NCBI RefSeq assembly: GCF_014695975.1 | Contig: NZ_JACJPI010000061.1 | Span: 1-64,000, forward strand | Direction of reading: 5' to 3' | Source of the DNA: Leptolyngbya sp. FACHB-321 | GTDB taxonomy: Bacteria > Cyanobacteriota > Cyanobacteriia > Leptolyngbyales > Leptolyngbyaceae | Length of the DNA: 64,000 nt | In this document: piece after piece, positions 24,831 to 34,739 of the stretch | How the letters are laid out: the number at the start of each line of letters is the position of its first letter | Numbering within the stretch: position 1 is the stretch's first letter | Made by a program: the position numbers and the translations under genes | The notes under the pieces: generated by a model | Told to the model about the DNA's origin: nothing | Database searches by the model: none | What the model saw: the letters and a program-made list of their open reading frames with translations, nothing else

Positions 24831-26396
24831 CTAGTGCCCTGCCATGCTTTGACCGATCGACGCAAAATCAGCATCCTCGATCTTACTTTCGTAGGCAAAG
24901 GTGCCGCCGCTGATGACAAAAATGCGATCGGAGAGCTTCAGCAACTCATCCAAATCTTCACTCACTAGCAACACAGCAACACCTCGATTACGGGCTTCGA
25001 GAATTTGTCCGTGAATGTAGTCCACCATCGCAAAGTCCAGACCAAAGCAGGGGTTAGCGGCAATGAGTAACTTGATGTGATCTTCGGACAGTTCGCGTGC
25101 CAGGACAGTTCTTTGAACGTTACCACCAGAAAGGTTGCCGACAGGTGTGTCTGGCGAAGGTGTTTTGATTTTGAAGGAACTGATTAAACCTACTGCCATC
25201 TCGCGGATTGCTTTAAAGATGAGCAGGATACCTTTTGCCTGGGGTGAGCGATCGAAGGTACGCAGCGCCAGGTTCTCAGCCACGCTCATATGAGCTACAC
25301 AGGCATTACGGAGGGGTTCTTCCGGTAGAACAAACACGCGATTCTTGAACATTTCAGCGCGAGTCATCCTGTAGATTTTGCCATCGACCAGCACTTCACC
25401 AGCAGTCGCTGGACGCTGACCTGCCAGCACTTCTACCAGTTCGCGCTGACCGTTACCAGAAATCCCTGCGATCCCCACTACTTCACCACTGTGAACGGTC
25501 AAATTTACGCCACCAACAGCTTCTAAACCATTATCTTTGTTTGCATGAAGATTTTTGATCTGAAGTACCACAGCAGGATCACTATGAATGGTTTTTTCAA
25601 CCTTTTGTGGTTCTCGTTTTTCACCCATCATCATCTCCGCCATTTCAGAGACGGTCATGTCTTTTACTCTGCCATTACCTGCAAATTTGCCCTTGCGAAG
25701 CACTGTAATTTCATCTGCAAACGCAGTGACTTCGCGGAATTTGTGGCTGATCATTAAAACGCTCAATTTGCCATCTGTCACCTGTTCTCGAATCAAACCC
25801 AGCACTTCATCGGCTTCGGCAGGCGTAAGGACAGACGTTGGTTCATCCAGAATGAGAATCTTGCTTTGAAGATACAGTTGCTTAAGGATTTCGAGTTTTT
25901 GCTTTTGCCCTGCTGCAAGCTGAGCGATCGTCATTTCAAGAGGCACTTTGAAGGGTGCAGTTTCCATAAACGCGGTCAGCGCTTCAAACTCTTTCTTCCA
26001 GTTAATGATGTTGGTGTTGTCAAAACGAGATAAGACCAGGTTCTCAGCCACCGTCATAGCAGGAACGGACGTAAAGTGCTGATACACCATGCCAATGCCA
26101 TAAGTATGAGCATCACGAGGGCTACTGATTGTCCGCGCTTGACCATCAATCCGCACCTCACCCGTTGTTGGAGTGTAGAAGCCCATAATGCACTTAACGA
26201 GCGTACTTTTGCCCGCACCGTTTTCTCCCAGCAGCGCATGAAAGGTTCCAGGCTTCAGCTTCATCGAAACAGCTTCCAACGCTGTGAACGAGCCGAACCG
26301 TTTGGTCATACTGACTACTTCCAGGTCAGGCGGACTCATTAGGGCATGGGCGTTGTTTGTTGAAGTACGGGTCAAAGGGTCTGCAACTTCTGTCAT
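24831..26396 (-). CDS. BMP/PnrA-type ABC transporter, tandem ATP-binding protein
   Basis: This 521-aa protein carries two ABC domains, as in RbsA/NupA-type importers. Domain 1 has Walker A GENGAGKST (about 57), signature AAGQKQKLEILK and Walker B ILILDEPTSVLT. Domain 2 has the usual degenerate Walker A (GISGNGQ), signature LSGGNVQR, and a variant Walker B/D-loop AANPCFGLD where AQPTRGLD is common. An AGGAGG Shine-Dalgarno stands 5 bases before the ATG. It energises the two permeases encoded upstream on the same strand. Confidence 0.94.
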   Translation of the reverse strand: MTEVADPLTRTSTNNAHALMSPPDLEVVSMTKRFGSFTALEAVSMKLKPGTFHALLGENGAGKSTLVKCIMGFYTPTTGEVRIDGQARTISSPRDAHTYGIGMVYQHFTSVPAMTVAENLVLSRFDNTNIINWKKEFEALTAFMETAPFKVPLEMTIAQLAAGQKQKLEILKQLYLQSKILILDEPTSVLTPAEADEVLGLIREQVTDGKLSVLMISHKFREVTAFADEITVLRKGKFAGNGRVKDMTVSEMAEMMMGEKREPQKVEKTIHSDPAVVLQIKNLHANKDNGLEAVGGVNLTVHSGEVVGIAGISGNGQRELVEVLAGQRPATAGEVLVDGKIYRMTRAEMFKNRVFVLPEEPLRNACVAHMSVAENLALRTFDRSPQAKGILLIFKAIREMAVGLISSFKIKTPSPDTPVGNLSGGNVQRTVLARELSEDHIKLLIAANPCFGLDFAMVDYIHGQILEARNRGVAVLLVSEDLDELLKLSDRIFVISGGTFAYESKIEDADFASIGQSMAGH

Positions 26397-26482
26397 GCTG
26401 CCTCCTGGAGATGTAAGCTTGCTGATGCTGGATGGATGATGAATAACTCAGTGGGGCACGATCGCCTTAAGTACTAATCGCC

Positions 26483-27433
26483 TTAGCCATTAATAGTTCC
26501 CAGAGCGCCTGGTGCCCCAGACAGCGTTTTCTTGGGGGAGCAGGTGATGATCATAATCAGCAACGTCAAAACATACGGTGCTGCGTTAAACAGGTAACGT
26601 CCTTGCTCAATACCGACTGATTGCAATGCGGGACCCACCGCTTGAGCACCGCCAAAAAAGAGAGATGCCCAGAGGCACTGAATGGGATTCCAACGGGCAA
26701 AGATCACGAGTGCCACTGCCATCAACCCCTGACCGCTAGAAATACTTTCAGACCATAAACCCGGATAGTAAAGGGAGAGCGATGCACCCCCAATACCAGC
26801 GAGAAAGCTACCCGCTACAATGCAGAGCATCCGCACCTTAGAAATGGACATTCCCATCGCCAGCGCTGCATCGGGACTATCGCCAACCGCACGAATGAAC
26901 AGCCCCCAGCGCGTAGACTTGAAAAACCAGAACATGAGGGGAGCGATCGCCACACCCAGGACAAACAGTGGGCTAATTTTGAGAGCAGACTGCACGGCGG
27001 GAATATTGCTCCAGTTACCAAGGTCGATCGTGGGCAGCGGTGGGGCTTTGGGCTGAATAAACGGCTTGCCTAAAAAGAACGCAATCCCACTGCCAAAAAT
27101 AATCATGGCGATGCCAACTGCGATGTCATTTACCTTTGGCTGTTGCGATAGCCAGGCATGAATGAAGCCCAGCCCCATACCAGCAAGACCTGCCACTAAA
27201 ACGCCAATCCAGGGAGACAGCGCAGCACCCACCTTATCTTCTAGCAGGTAGGAGACAGCATAGGCGCTCATTGCTCCTGTCAGCAGCGTTCCTTCCAGTC
27301 CCAGGTTGATCTTGCCGCTCTTTTCAGTCAGACACTCGCCCAGACTCACAAACAGGAAGGGGGCACTACCCCGCAGCGTACCTGCAAAAATCCCCAGTAC
27401 TACACCCCATGCGCCTAATGCTTCCGTTGCCAT
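26483..27433 (-). CDS. BMP/PnrA-type ABC transporter permease (second)
   Basis: This 316-aa membrane protein has about eight to nine hydrophobic segments and belongs to the branched-chain amino acid/RbsC-like permease superfamily. The diagnostic region is GLEGTLLTGAMSAYAVSY near the N-terminus and FIRAVGDSPDAALAMGMSI, the coupling loop, near residue 180. It lies 82 bp downstream of the first permease and 87 bp upstream of the ATPase gene, all leftward, forming a heterodimeric channel with the first permease. Confidence 0.93.
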   Translation of the reverse strand: MATEALGAWGVVLGIFAGTLRGSAPFLFVSLGECLTEKSGKINLGLEGTLLTGAMSAYAVSYLLEDKVGAALSPWIGVLVAGLAGMGLGFIHAWLSQQPKVNDIAVGIAMIIFGSGIAFFLGKPFIQPKAPPLPTIDLGNWSNIPAVQSALKISPLFVLGVAIAPLMFWFFKSTRWGLFIRAVGDSPDAALAMGMSISKVRMLCIVAGSFLAGIGGASLSLYYPGLWSESISSGQGLMAVALVIFARWNPIQCLWASLFFGGAQAVGPALQSVGIEQGRYLFNAAPYVLTLLIMIITCSPKKTLSGAPGALGTING

Positions 27434-27514
27434 GACAGTACTCCGAACAAGGTTGATGAAATGAGAAAAGGATAAAGGCTAAAATTTTTAGCTTTTAGCT
27501 TTCATCCTTTTCTC

Positions 27515-28657
27515 CTAAAGCGTTGCCGCTGTTGCCGTCGCGGGTGGCGTGCCTTTTAGCTCTGGCTCTTTGAAAAGCTTTAGCCGTCCGTAGAGCGACT
27601 CGCTGTAAAGAACGATGATGAACACGATGCCTTGAAAGACCAAAACGGTGGCATCGGGCATGTTGAACGATCGCTGGAGTGCGCCGCCGCTAGCGATGAT
27701 GCCGCCTAACAAAACCGCAACCAGACCAGCCGCCAGGGGATTGTAACGGGAAACAAAGGCAACCAGAATGCCTGCATAGCCGTAGCCTGCGACGATCGAG
27801 GCATTTGCCTGACCCTGAACGGCTGCAACCTCAACCATGCCAGCCAAGCCCGCGCAGGAGCCTGCCAGAAAGCAGATGATAATGGTGAGCTTGCCAACAG
27901 GTAGCCCAGCAATACGAGCGGCTTTGACGTTGCCACCGGCAGTACGGGCAGCAAACCCAAAGGTTGTGTGTTGGATCAAGAAGTAGGCGATCGCGCACGC
28001 AATGATGCCGTAAATCAAGCCGTAGTGAATCCGAGTTGAGGAAATATTCCCAATCTGGTAAAGCTCTGGAATGGGAAAGCTAGAAGGCTTGTTCAGCGAT
28101 GCCGGGTCTTTCATCGGACCCTCGACCAGGTGGTTGAGCAGGGCGATCGCGATGTAATTCATCAACAGACTGCTGATGGTTTCGTTGACGGCTCGGTAGT
28201 GGCGCAACGCACCAACGATCGCAATCCATATGCCACCAAAGAGAATGCCGCCCAGCGCCATGCCAAGCTGCACCACAAGCGGCGGCAAGCCCAGAAGGTT
28301 CTGCACCTGATCGGGTGACGGCAGCACAGTACCGTAGGACAACAAAAGCCCGAAGATGGCAGCGCCAATCCCACCCATGACTAAGGCACCCTCGTTGCCG
28401 ATCACCATCAGCCCTAGACGAGCAGGCAAAGCCGTACAAAGGGCAGTCAGCATCAACGGTGCAGCGCGTAACAATGTGCCCTGAAAGGAACGCCAGTTGC
28501 CAAACGCTGACTTGTAGATTGCGCCATAAACGAGAAAAGGATTTTTGCCACAGATGGCGCAAAAGACCCCAAACAGAACCAGTGCCACTACCAACGCACC
28601 CACGGGGATGCAAATCGACTCGGCAGTCGATCGCCAATTAGAACGACTCAGTGCCAT
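27515..28657 (-). CDS. BMP/PnrA-type ABC transporter permease (first)
   Basis: This 380-aa membrane protein is of the same superfamily as the next permease but longer, with a periplasmic stretch around residues 195-215 (EGPMKDPASLNKPSSFPIPE). Recognisable parts are TALCTALPARLGLMVIGNEG in the N-terminal half and the coupling loop FAARTAGGNVKAARIAGLPV. The start codon lies only 3 bp after the stop of the binding-protein gene, so the two are surely cotranscribed. Confidence 0.93.
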   Translation of the reverse strand: MALSRSNWRSTAESICIPVGALVVALVLFGVFCAICGKNPFLVYGAIYKSAFGNWRSFQGTLLRAAPLMLTALCTALPARLGLMVIGNEGALVMGGIGAAIFGLLLSYGTVLPSPDQVQNLLGLPPLVVQLGMALGGILFGGIWIAIVGALRHYRAVNETISSLLMNYIAIALLNHLVEGPMKDPASLNKPSSFPIPELYQIGNISSTRIHYGLIYGIIACAIAYFLIQHTTFGFAARTAGGNVKAARIAGLPVGKLTIIICFLAGSCAGLAGMVEVAAVQGQANASIVAGYGYAGILVAFVSRYNPLAAGLVAVLLGGIIASGGALQRSFNMPDATVLVFQGIVFIIVLYSESLYGRLKLFKEPELKGTPPATATAATL

Positions 28658-28660
28658 CAG

Positions 28661-29854
28661 TTAACTTACCTTCCCAATAACACCTTCAGCCAACCAATTG
28701 ATCTCAGTCGGTGCTACATCCGTGACTTTATAGAAGGTGCCTGCTGGAATCTTCACTGCACCCGTGTTGTCCTTGATCGAGCCTTTGTAGACTGCGAGGG
28801 ACTCATCGACAATCTTCGCTTTCGTCGCGTCAACATCCGTTTTGATGGCGGCTGACACGGCTGGACCAAACGTTGCCAGACTGATGAAATCTTCCTTCAA
28901 ACCACCAATAACCTGATGCGGAATGCCGCCATTCATCAGAGTTTTGCCTGCTTTAAGCAACTCAACATATTGCTTATGGATTGTTGCCCAGTTGTACATC
29001 GTGCCAGTCAGATAGCCCTTAGGAGCCAGCGCTGATTGATCAGAGTGGAGACCAGTCGAAAAAATGCCGCGTTTCTCAGCCGTTTCGATGACTACTTTGG
29101 GGCTGTCTACATGTACGCCGACAACATCCACACCCTGGTCTGCTAGAGAGTTAGTGGCTTCTGCCTCTTTCACTGGTAGTGACCAATCGCCTGTAAAGAT
29201 CACTTGCAACTTGAGATCGGGCTTGATGCTGCGGGCACCTAGGATAAAGCTGTTAATGTTCCGCAAAACCGGATTGATGGGTTTCGCGCCAACGAAACCC
29301 AGTTTGCCTGTCTTAGTTGCTTGGGCAGCGATGCGTCCAGCGAGGTATTGCCCCTCGTCGAGCAACGCAAAATAGCTGCCAACGTTGTTTGGCAAACCTT
29401 CTTTCCAGAGCGTACCAGAGTGGAGAAACTGCACTTCTGGATAGTCTTTAGCGACAGCTAAGACATGGGGATCGAAATAGCCAAACGAGGTAGGAACAAC
29501 GACGGTTGCTCCATTCTGGTCAATCATGTTCCGCATGACTTCCTGAACTTCTTTGGTTTCAGGTACGCTTTCCTGCTCCACAATTTTGATGCCGGGAATG
29601 CTGGCGATCGCAGCAGCACCCTTTGCCTGCGCCTGATTCCAGCCGTAGTCATCTTTAGGCGCGTTGTAGATAAAGCCGATCACGATCGGCTTGTCGGAAA
29701 CGGGGCTGGCTGTACCACCGCTACTTGCTTGCGTTTGAGGCGTTTCGGAGGAGCATCCAGTCCATAACTTAGATGTAGCACCAAAGGCAGCAGTTGCCAT
29801 CAAACCCCGAATCACCTGGCGACGGGGAACATATAAAGATCTCTTCGTGGTCAC
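28661..29854 (-). CDS. BMP family (PnrA/Med-like) substrate-binding lipoprotein
   Basis: This 397-aa periplasmic binding protein starts at a GTG with CAGGAGA upstream. The N-terminus has an RRQVIRGLM twin-arginine-like motif, a short hydrophobic segment and Cys (LWTGC, about residue 34), suggesting a Tat-exported lipoprotein although the lipobox is not canonical. Mature BMP motifs are GFIYNAPKDDYGWNQAQAKG, VVVPTSFGYFDPHV, DEGQYLAGRIAAQATKTGKL and GTMYNWATIHKQYVELL. BMP proteins bind nucleosides or related small molecules; the linked cysteine hydrolase points to a nitrogen compound, but that is inference. First gene of the operon. Confidence 0.93.
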   Translation of the reverse strand: MTTKRSLYVPRRQVIRGLMATAAFGATSKLWTGCSSETPQTQASSGGTASPVSDKPIVIGFIYNAPKDDYGWNQAQAKGAAAIASIPGIKIVEQESVPETKEVQEVMRNMIDQNGATVVVPTSFGYFDPHVLAVAKDYPEVQFLHSGTLWKEGLPNNVGSYFALLDEGQYLAGRIAAQATKTGKLGFVGAKPINPVLRNINSFILGARSIKPDLKLQVIFTGDWSLPVKEAEATNSLADQGVDVVGVHVDSPKVVIETAEKRGIFSTGLHSDQSALAPKGYLTGTMYNWATIHKQYVELLKAGKTLMNGGIPHQVIGGLKEDFISLATFGPAVSAAIKTDVDATKAKIVDESLAVYKGSIKDNTGAVKIPAGTFYKVTDVAPTEINWLAEGVIGKVS

Positions 29855-30365
29855 GTTCTGAATTCTCCTGAGAAACAGTGGTGGCGGGGGCTATGAAGGC
29901 GCAACAAACAAAGTGTAGTGAAGGGGCGATCAGGAAGGCTGTAGCAGCAATTAATCAGCTAATAGTAGTGAAGTTGTCTGTCAGCCTATGAGAAAAAAAA
30001 AACTCGATATGTGCCAGATTTTACAGTTAGCGGTTCCAGCAGGGTTCGTTAAAGGTGTGTATAAAGTGAGAAGAATGTCATTAGTATGACAAAGCGGAGA
30101 GCCGGAAGCTCATAGGATGTGGAAGCGAAAAGCAACGACACTAGAGATTTAAGTGGTCTTTAGGTTTAGTCTGCCAGCACTTTAACAGCCAGAACGACTG
30201 CTGGGACCACCTGTAACAAACAGTTGAGAAACTAGCTAAGAACCGTTTTTGAGCCACGATCGCTTTCTTTGCAATTGCACTGACGCACCTGCTAACAGCT
30301 CAAGAGTTGTTTACCAAACGGTAAGACATTGAAAAATTGTTTGTTTTGGGGGCGTTTGTTCAGCT
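29855..30365. other. Divergent promoter region between BMP operon and NB-ARC/WD40 gene
   Basis: These 511 bp hold no gene. The most ordered element is the palindrome at 30077-30090. No riboswitch fold (guanidine, purine or other) could be recognised. Confidence 0.45.
30077..30090 (-). promoter_or_regulatory. Palindrome GTCAT-N4-ATGAC near a TATACA box, candidate operator of the BMP operon
   Basis: GTCATTAGTATGAC is a perfect 5+5 inverted repeat with a 4-bp centre. On the minus strand it is followed 13 bases later by TATACA, a good -10 hexamer (about 30058-30063), so it would overlap the -35 region of a promoter about 200 bp upstream of the BMP gene. The repeat is seen; the regulator and role are inferred. 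Confidence 0.4.
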
Positions 30366-33300
30366 ATGACTGCTGATGAAGCACTCAGACTTGTCGAAGA
30401 CATTTTAAGCGACGAAGGTTTGAGCCGCTTGCAGGCGATCGTGCTTCGACAAACGTGGGACGAGCTGTCGTATCAAGAGATTGCCAAAGACGCAGGCTAC
30501 GAAGTTGGTTATATCAAACAAACTGGCTCCCACCTCTGGCGATCGCTCTCAAACGCTTTAGGAGAGAAGGTTAGCAAGAGTAATCTCCACATCACTTTAA
30601 AGCGATATGTGGGGCAGGAGGCAGGAGGCAGAAGGCAAAAGGCAGAAGGCATCGGTCAGTCTTTAGCGGTCAGCAGTCAGCGGTCAGCGGTTAGCATCAA
30701 CTCAGAACGCTCTAGCGCAGCGGCGCAAAGCGCGACTCAAACCTCAAAACTCTTCCCACTCTCTACTCCCCACTCCCCACTTCCTCACACTGACTGGGGC
30801 GAAGCCAGCGATGTCTCGGTTTTTTATGGGCGATCGACTGAGCTGACGACGCTAGAACGGTGGGTAATGACCGATCGATGCCGTCTAATTGGCTTATTTG
30901 GGATGGGCGGTATCGGCAAAACGTCCTTGTCTGTACGGTTGGCAACGCAAATTCAGGATGAGTTTGAGTATGTGATCTGGCGATCGCTCCGCAATGCCCC
31001 ACCTGTTCGCAGTTTGCTGAACGATCTCCTTCAGCTTGTTGCCAATCAAGCAGTGCAAGCCCTCTTGACGGACACCGAAACGCTAGACCAGCAGATCTTG
31101 CGGCTCTTGCAGTCTTTAAGGGTGCATCGCTGCCTATTGGTTTTGGATAATGCCGAAACGATTATGCAGGCGGGCGATCGCGAGGGTGGCTATCAGCCAG
31201 GGTACGAAGGCTATGGTCAGCTTTTGCGCTGCGTTGGCGAAACCCCACATCAAAGCTGCCTGCTAATTACTAGCCGCGAAAAACCGAAGGGGTTTGCTCC
31301 TAGAGAAGGTGATAGCTTGCCAGTGCGATCGCTCCAGCTTTCTGGTTTAACCCCCGCCATTGGACGCGAACTTTTAAGCGTCAAAGGTACGTTTTCTGGT
31401 TCTGCGGTCGAATGGCAAACGCTGGTCAACCACTATGCAGGTAATCCCTTAGCGCTGAAAATTGTAGCAACGGCGATCGCCGATTTTTTTGATGGCAATC
31501 TCACGCAGTTTCTAGAGTTTTCTCAGCAAGGCAGCTCTGTGTTTGGCGATATTCGAGATTTGCTAGCACGCCAAATCGGTCGCCTGTCAGACCTCGAGCA
31601 GCAGGTCATGCTCTGGCTCACCATCAACCGTGAACCCGGGCTTTTTGCCGAACTCCAGTCAGACTGCTTGTCCCTTAGTTCTCCTTCTCACCTGCTTGAC
31701 ACCCTCACTGCACTTGAACGCCGCTCTTTAATTGAGAAAAACGGTAATCGCTTCACACTGCAACCAGTCGTGATGGAGTATATGACCGAGCGACTGATCG
31801 AGGGCGTGTATGAGGAGATTAAAGGGATAGAAACTGGGTCATGGGGAGTTGAAGTGATTGGCTCCATCGGTGAAGTAGGCGCTAATCACCTTAGAGAAAG
31901 AGAGACAGGAACCGAAAATCAACTCAAAACTCCCTTCAGCTCAAGCTCAGGTCGCAAGCAAAACTCAAAACTTCCCGCCACACCCTTACTCCGCTCTCAT
32001 GCGTTGATCAAAGCACAGGCAAAAGATTACGTGCGTGAAACGCAGATACGTTTGCTGCTCAAGCCGATCGTTGATCGTCTCCTTACTACCAGCACCCGAC
32101 TGGAGCTAGACCATTGCCTGATGCAGCTCCTAGAGAAAATGCGAGGCAAACCACCCCAAACGATCGGCTATATCGGTGGCAATGTCATCAATCTGCTCTG
32201 CCAGCTTCAGACTGTGCAAGAGGATGGCGCTCAACCCGGCAAGACCTTGCGCGATCGTGACTTTTCCCATCTCACCCTCTGGCAAGCCTACCTGCAAAAA
32301 GTAAACCTGCATGGCACCAATTTTTCTTACTCTGATCTCAGTCAGTCTGTTTTTACCGAAACCTTCAGCCAAATTCTAGCGGTTGCCTTTAGCCCTGATG
32401 GCAAACTGCTGGCAGCGAGTGATATTAGCTATGAAGTCCATATCTGGCGAGTTGCAGATGGCAAAAAGCTCCTGACTTGTAAAGCTAAAGACGGATGGGC
32501 ATGGTCGGTTGCTTTTAGTCCCGACAACTGTCTGCTTGCCAGTAGCGCTAACGGCACGATTCACCTGTGGGATCTGCAAACAGGCGAATGCGTGCAGACG
32601 CTTAAAGGTTACACCAGCCGCGTCTTTTCTCTAGCGTTTAGCCCCACTGGCACCCATCTTGCCAGCGGTAATGAAGATCCACAGATCCACATTTGGCACG
32701 TAGCCACTGGCACACTCACTGCTGTTCTCTCAGACCATACCGACGAAGTGCATTCCGTTGCCTTTAGCCCCGATGGTCGCCTACTTGCTAGCGGCAGCTA
32801 CGATCGCACCATCAAATTATGGGATGTCTCAGCGTTGGGTAATCAACGGTCGGCGGTAAGCCATCAGCCATCAGCGGTCAGTAGTCAGGGAAATCAAGAC
32901 CCAGCAGAGCCTTTACTACGCAGTAACAATCCCCTCACTTTTGCGCCCCTTCACCCTTCGCTCCTTACCCTTACGGGACACACTGACTGGATCTGGTCGA
33001 TCGCCTTCAGCCCAGATGGTCAAGTGTTGGCAAGCAGCAGCAGCGATCGCACCATCAAACTGTGGGATGTCCAAACACAGCACTGCTACAAAACACTCGT
33101 TGGGCATGCAGCAGCCGTACGAGCGCTTGCCTTTGCTGCCCCCACTAGTGATCGGGCGGGTACTTGGCTAGTTAGCGGGAGCGACGATCGCACCATCCGC
33201 TTATGGAACCATAGCGGCGATTGTCTGCGGGTCTTGCAAGGGCACACCAGTTGGATTTCTGCCGTCGCGTTTAGCCCTGATGGTTGCCTTCTAGCTAGTG

Positions 33301-34673
33301 GTAGCGAGGATCAGTCCGTGCGGCTTTGGGATAGCCAGACGAACCAATGCCTACGGTTGCTGCAAGGTTATAACAGCGGCGTTTGGTCGATCGCCTTCAG
33401 CCCCGATGGTCAAACCCTAGTCAGTGGTGGGCAAGATCGGCTGATTCGACTTTGGAATCTGGCAGGAATCAGGAGGCAGGGAGCAGAGGCGGCAGAGGGG
33501 GTAGAGGCGGCGGCGGGAGCAAGGGCGCAACCTACCCACTCGCCTCATACTCTCACCGGACATACCAGTTGGGTCTGGTCAGTTGCCTTTAGCCCAGATG
33601 GTCAAGCCATTGCTAGCGGCAGCGAAGATGGCACGGTGCGCCTGTGGGATGTTTCTCAGCTTGGCAGCCAACCGGTAACCAGGAAGAACTTATCTCTTCA
33701 CTCCCTTATCCCTTCACCGCCTTACTCCTCACCCCTTACCCTTACCGGACATACTCACGCGGTCTGGTCGGTTGCCTTTAGCGCCGATGGTCAAAGTGTC
33801 GCTAGCGGTAGCCTGGATGGTACGATTCGCCTCTGGTATCAACCGTTTGGCGCTTGTCATCACAGTTTAAAGGGACACGAGAGCGGAGTCTGCGCGGTTG
33901 CTTTTGCGCCTGGGTTCCCTGTAATGGCATCTAAAAAAGCTGCTGTGGCAAGGCACGATCGCCAACTTCTGGCTAGCGGCAGCCAAGACCAGACCATTCG
34001 CCTCTGGGCAGTAACAACTCAAGCGCCTGTGCTGGATGCAATAACCGGATCAGCTAGCGTTGCCGTGCTGCCTCTCAACACACTGTATGGTCATACAGGT
34101 TGGATTCGCTGTATTGCGTTTAATGCCGATGGCACGCTGTTAGCAAGTGGTGATTCTAACGGCATCGTAATTGTGTGGGAAATCGCAACGGGCGATCGCC
34201 TGCACACCTTTCAGGCACACTCGAATCTAGTGCTGGCTGTGACCTTTAGTCCGGATGATCGCGTACTTGCCAGTAGTGGTGGTGATGGCATCATCAAGTG
34301 CTGGGATCTTTCAGACATCAACCACCAGCCGCCAGCATTAACTCAAAATACTCCTCATGCCTCTCCCTGCACGACTCTCCCCGCACCTCCCTTGCTCCAA
34401 ACTTTCTACGGGCATCAAAACTGGGTACGCTTTCTTGCTTACAGCCCTGCTGGTGTGCTGGCAAGTTGTAGTCAGGATGGCACAGTAAAACTATGGGATG
34501 AGCAAACGGCAACGTGTTTAGAAACATTGAGGGTGGAGAGACCGTGTGAAAAGGCTGATATTACAGGGGCGACAGGGTTGACTGCCGCTCAGAAAGAGAC
34601 GTTAAAGCTACTAGGGGCGATCGACCATGCTGCTGCACCAGAACCTCTTGGCAGCAATGCCCCATACCGTTAA
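30366..34673 (+). CDS. STAND protein: N-terminal HTH-like domain, NB-ARC NTPase, 14 WD40 repeats
   Basis: This protein is 1435 aa. Residues 1-80 form a small helical domain (ILRQTWDELSYQEIAKDAGY) like the N-terminal module of cyanobacterial NB-ARC/WD40 proteins. NB-ARC follows with P-loop LFGMGGIGKTS (about 177-187), Walker B CLLVLDNAET and sensor CLLITSREKP. Helical spacers lead to a short pentapeptide-like stretch (LHGTNFSYSDLSQS) and then, from about 670, 14 WD40 repeats (AFSPDG...LASGS.D.TIRLWD), enough for two seven-bladed propellers. Four low-complexity inserts sit between blades (after repeats 4, 8, 9 and 13), and a larger one after residue 85. Such STAND proteins act as oligomerising signal switches; the ligand and effector are unknown. 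It stands alone. Confidence 0.93.
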   Translation: MTADEALRLVEDILSDEGLSRLQAIVLRQTWDELSYQEIAKDAGYEVGYIKQTGSHLWRSLSNALGEKVSKSNLHITLKRYVGQEAGGRRQKAEGIGQSLAVSSQRSAVSINSERSSAAAQSATQTSKLFPLSTPHSPLPHTDWGEASDVSVFYGRSTELTTLERWVMTDRCRLIGLFGMGGIGKTSLSVRLATQIQDEFEYVIWRSLRNAPPVRSLLNDLLQLVANQAVQALLTDTETLDQQILRLLQSLRVHRCLLVLDNAETIMQAGDREGGYQPGYEGYGQLLRCVGETPHQSCLLITSREKPKGFAPREGDSLPVRSLQLSGLTPAIGRELLSVKGTFSGSAVEWQTLVNHYAGNPLALKIVATAIADFFDGNLTQFLEFSQQGSSVFGDIRDLLARQIGRLSDLEQQVMLWLTINREPGLFAELQSDCLSLSSPSHLLDTLTALERRSLIEKNGNRFTLQPVVMEYMTERLIEGVYEEIKGIETGSWGVEVIGSIGEVGANHLRERETGTENQLKTPFSSSSGRKQNSKLPATPLLRSHALIKAQAKDYVRETQIRLLLKPIVDRLLTTSTRLELDHCLMQLLEKMRGKPPQTIGYIGGNVINLLCQLQTVQEDGAQPGKTLRDRDFSHLTLWQAYLQKVNLHGTNFSYSDLSQSVFTETFSQILAVAFSPDGKLLAASDISYEVHIWRVADGKKLLTCKAKDGWAWSVAFSPDNCLLASSANGTIHLWDLQTGECVQTLKGYTSRVFSLAFSPTGTHLASGNEDPQIHIWHVATGTLTAVLSDHTDEVHSVAFSPDGRLLASGSYDRTIKLWDVSALGNQRSAVSHQPSAVSSQGNQDPAEPLLRSNNPLTFAPLHPSLLTLTGHTDWIWSIAFSPDGQVLASSSSDRTIKLWDVQTQHCYKTLVGHAAAVRALAFAAPTSDRAGTWLVSGSDDRTIRLWNHSGDCLRVLQGHTSWISAVAFSPDGCLLASGSEDQSVRLWDSQTNQCLRLLQGYNSGVWSIAFSPDGQTLVSGGQDRLIRLWNLAGIRRQGAEAAEGVEAAAGARAQPTHSPHTLTGHTSWVWSVAFSPDGQAIASGSEDGTVRLWDVSQLGSQPVTRKNLSLHSLIPSPPYSSPLTLTGHTHAVWSVAFSADGQSVASGSLDGTIRLWYQPFGACHHSLKGHESGVCAVAFAPGFPVMASKKAAVARHDRQLLASGSQDQTIRLWAVTTQAPVLDAITGSASVAVLPLNTLYGHTGWIRCIAFNADGTLLASGDSNGIVIVWEIATGDRLHTFQAHSNLVLAVTFSPDDRVLASSGGDGIIKCWDLSDINHQPPALTQNTPHASPCTTLPAPPLLQTFYGHQNWVRFLAYSPAGVLASCSQDGTVKLWDEQTATCLETLRVERPCEKADITGATGLTAAQKETLKLLGAIDHAAAPEPLGSNAPYR
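30616..30690 (+). repeat. Intergenic-type short repeats inside the NB-ARC/WD40 gene
   Basis: In-frame tandem AGGAGGC/AGAAGGC/AAAAGGC units are followed by GGTCAGC/GGTTAGC units, the same classes as in intergenic DNA at 23.8, 53.9, 61.8 and 63.7 kb. They encode a Gln/Gly/Arg/Ser-rich linker just after the N-terminal domain. Related in-frame blocks are at about 32850-32890 and 33467-33530. Confidence 0.75.
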
Positions 34674-34739
34674 CCCGTTACCTGATCGCGGCATCACTGA
34701 CTCCCTTACTGACTCAATGACTGTCTACAACGAACGACA

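Noticed and set aside
29855-30365. Riboswitch (purine or guanidine type) before the BMP operon
   Set aside because: The conserved cores of these riboswitches could not be found on the minus strand; only a palindromic operator-like site is supported.
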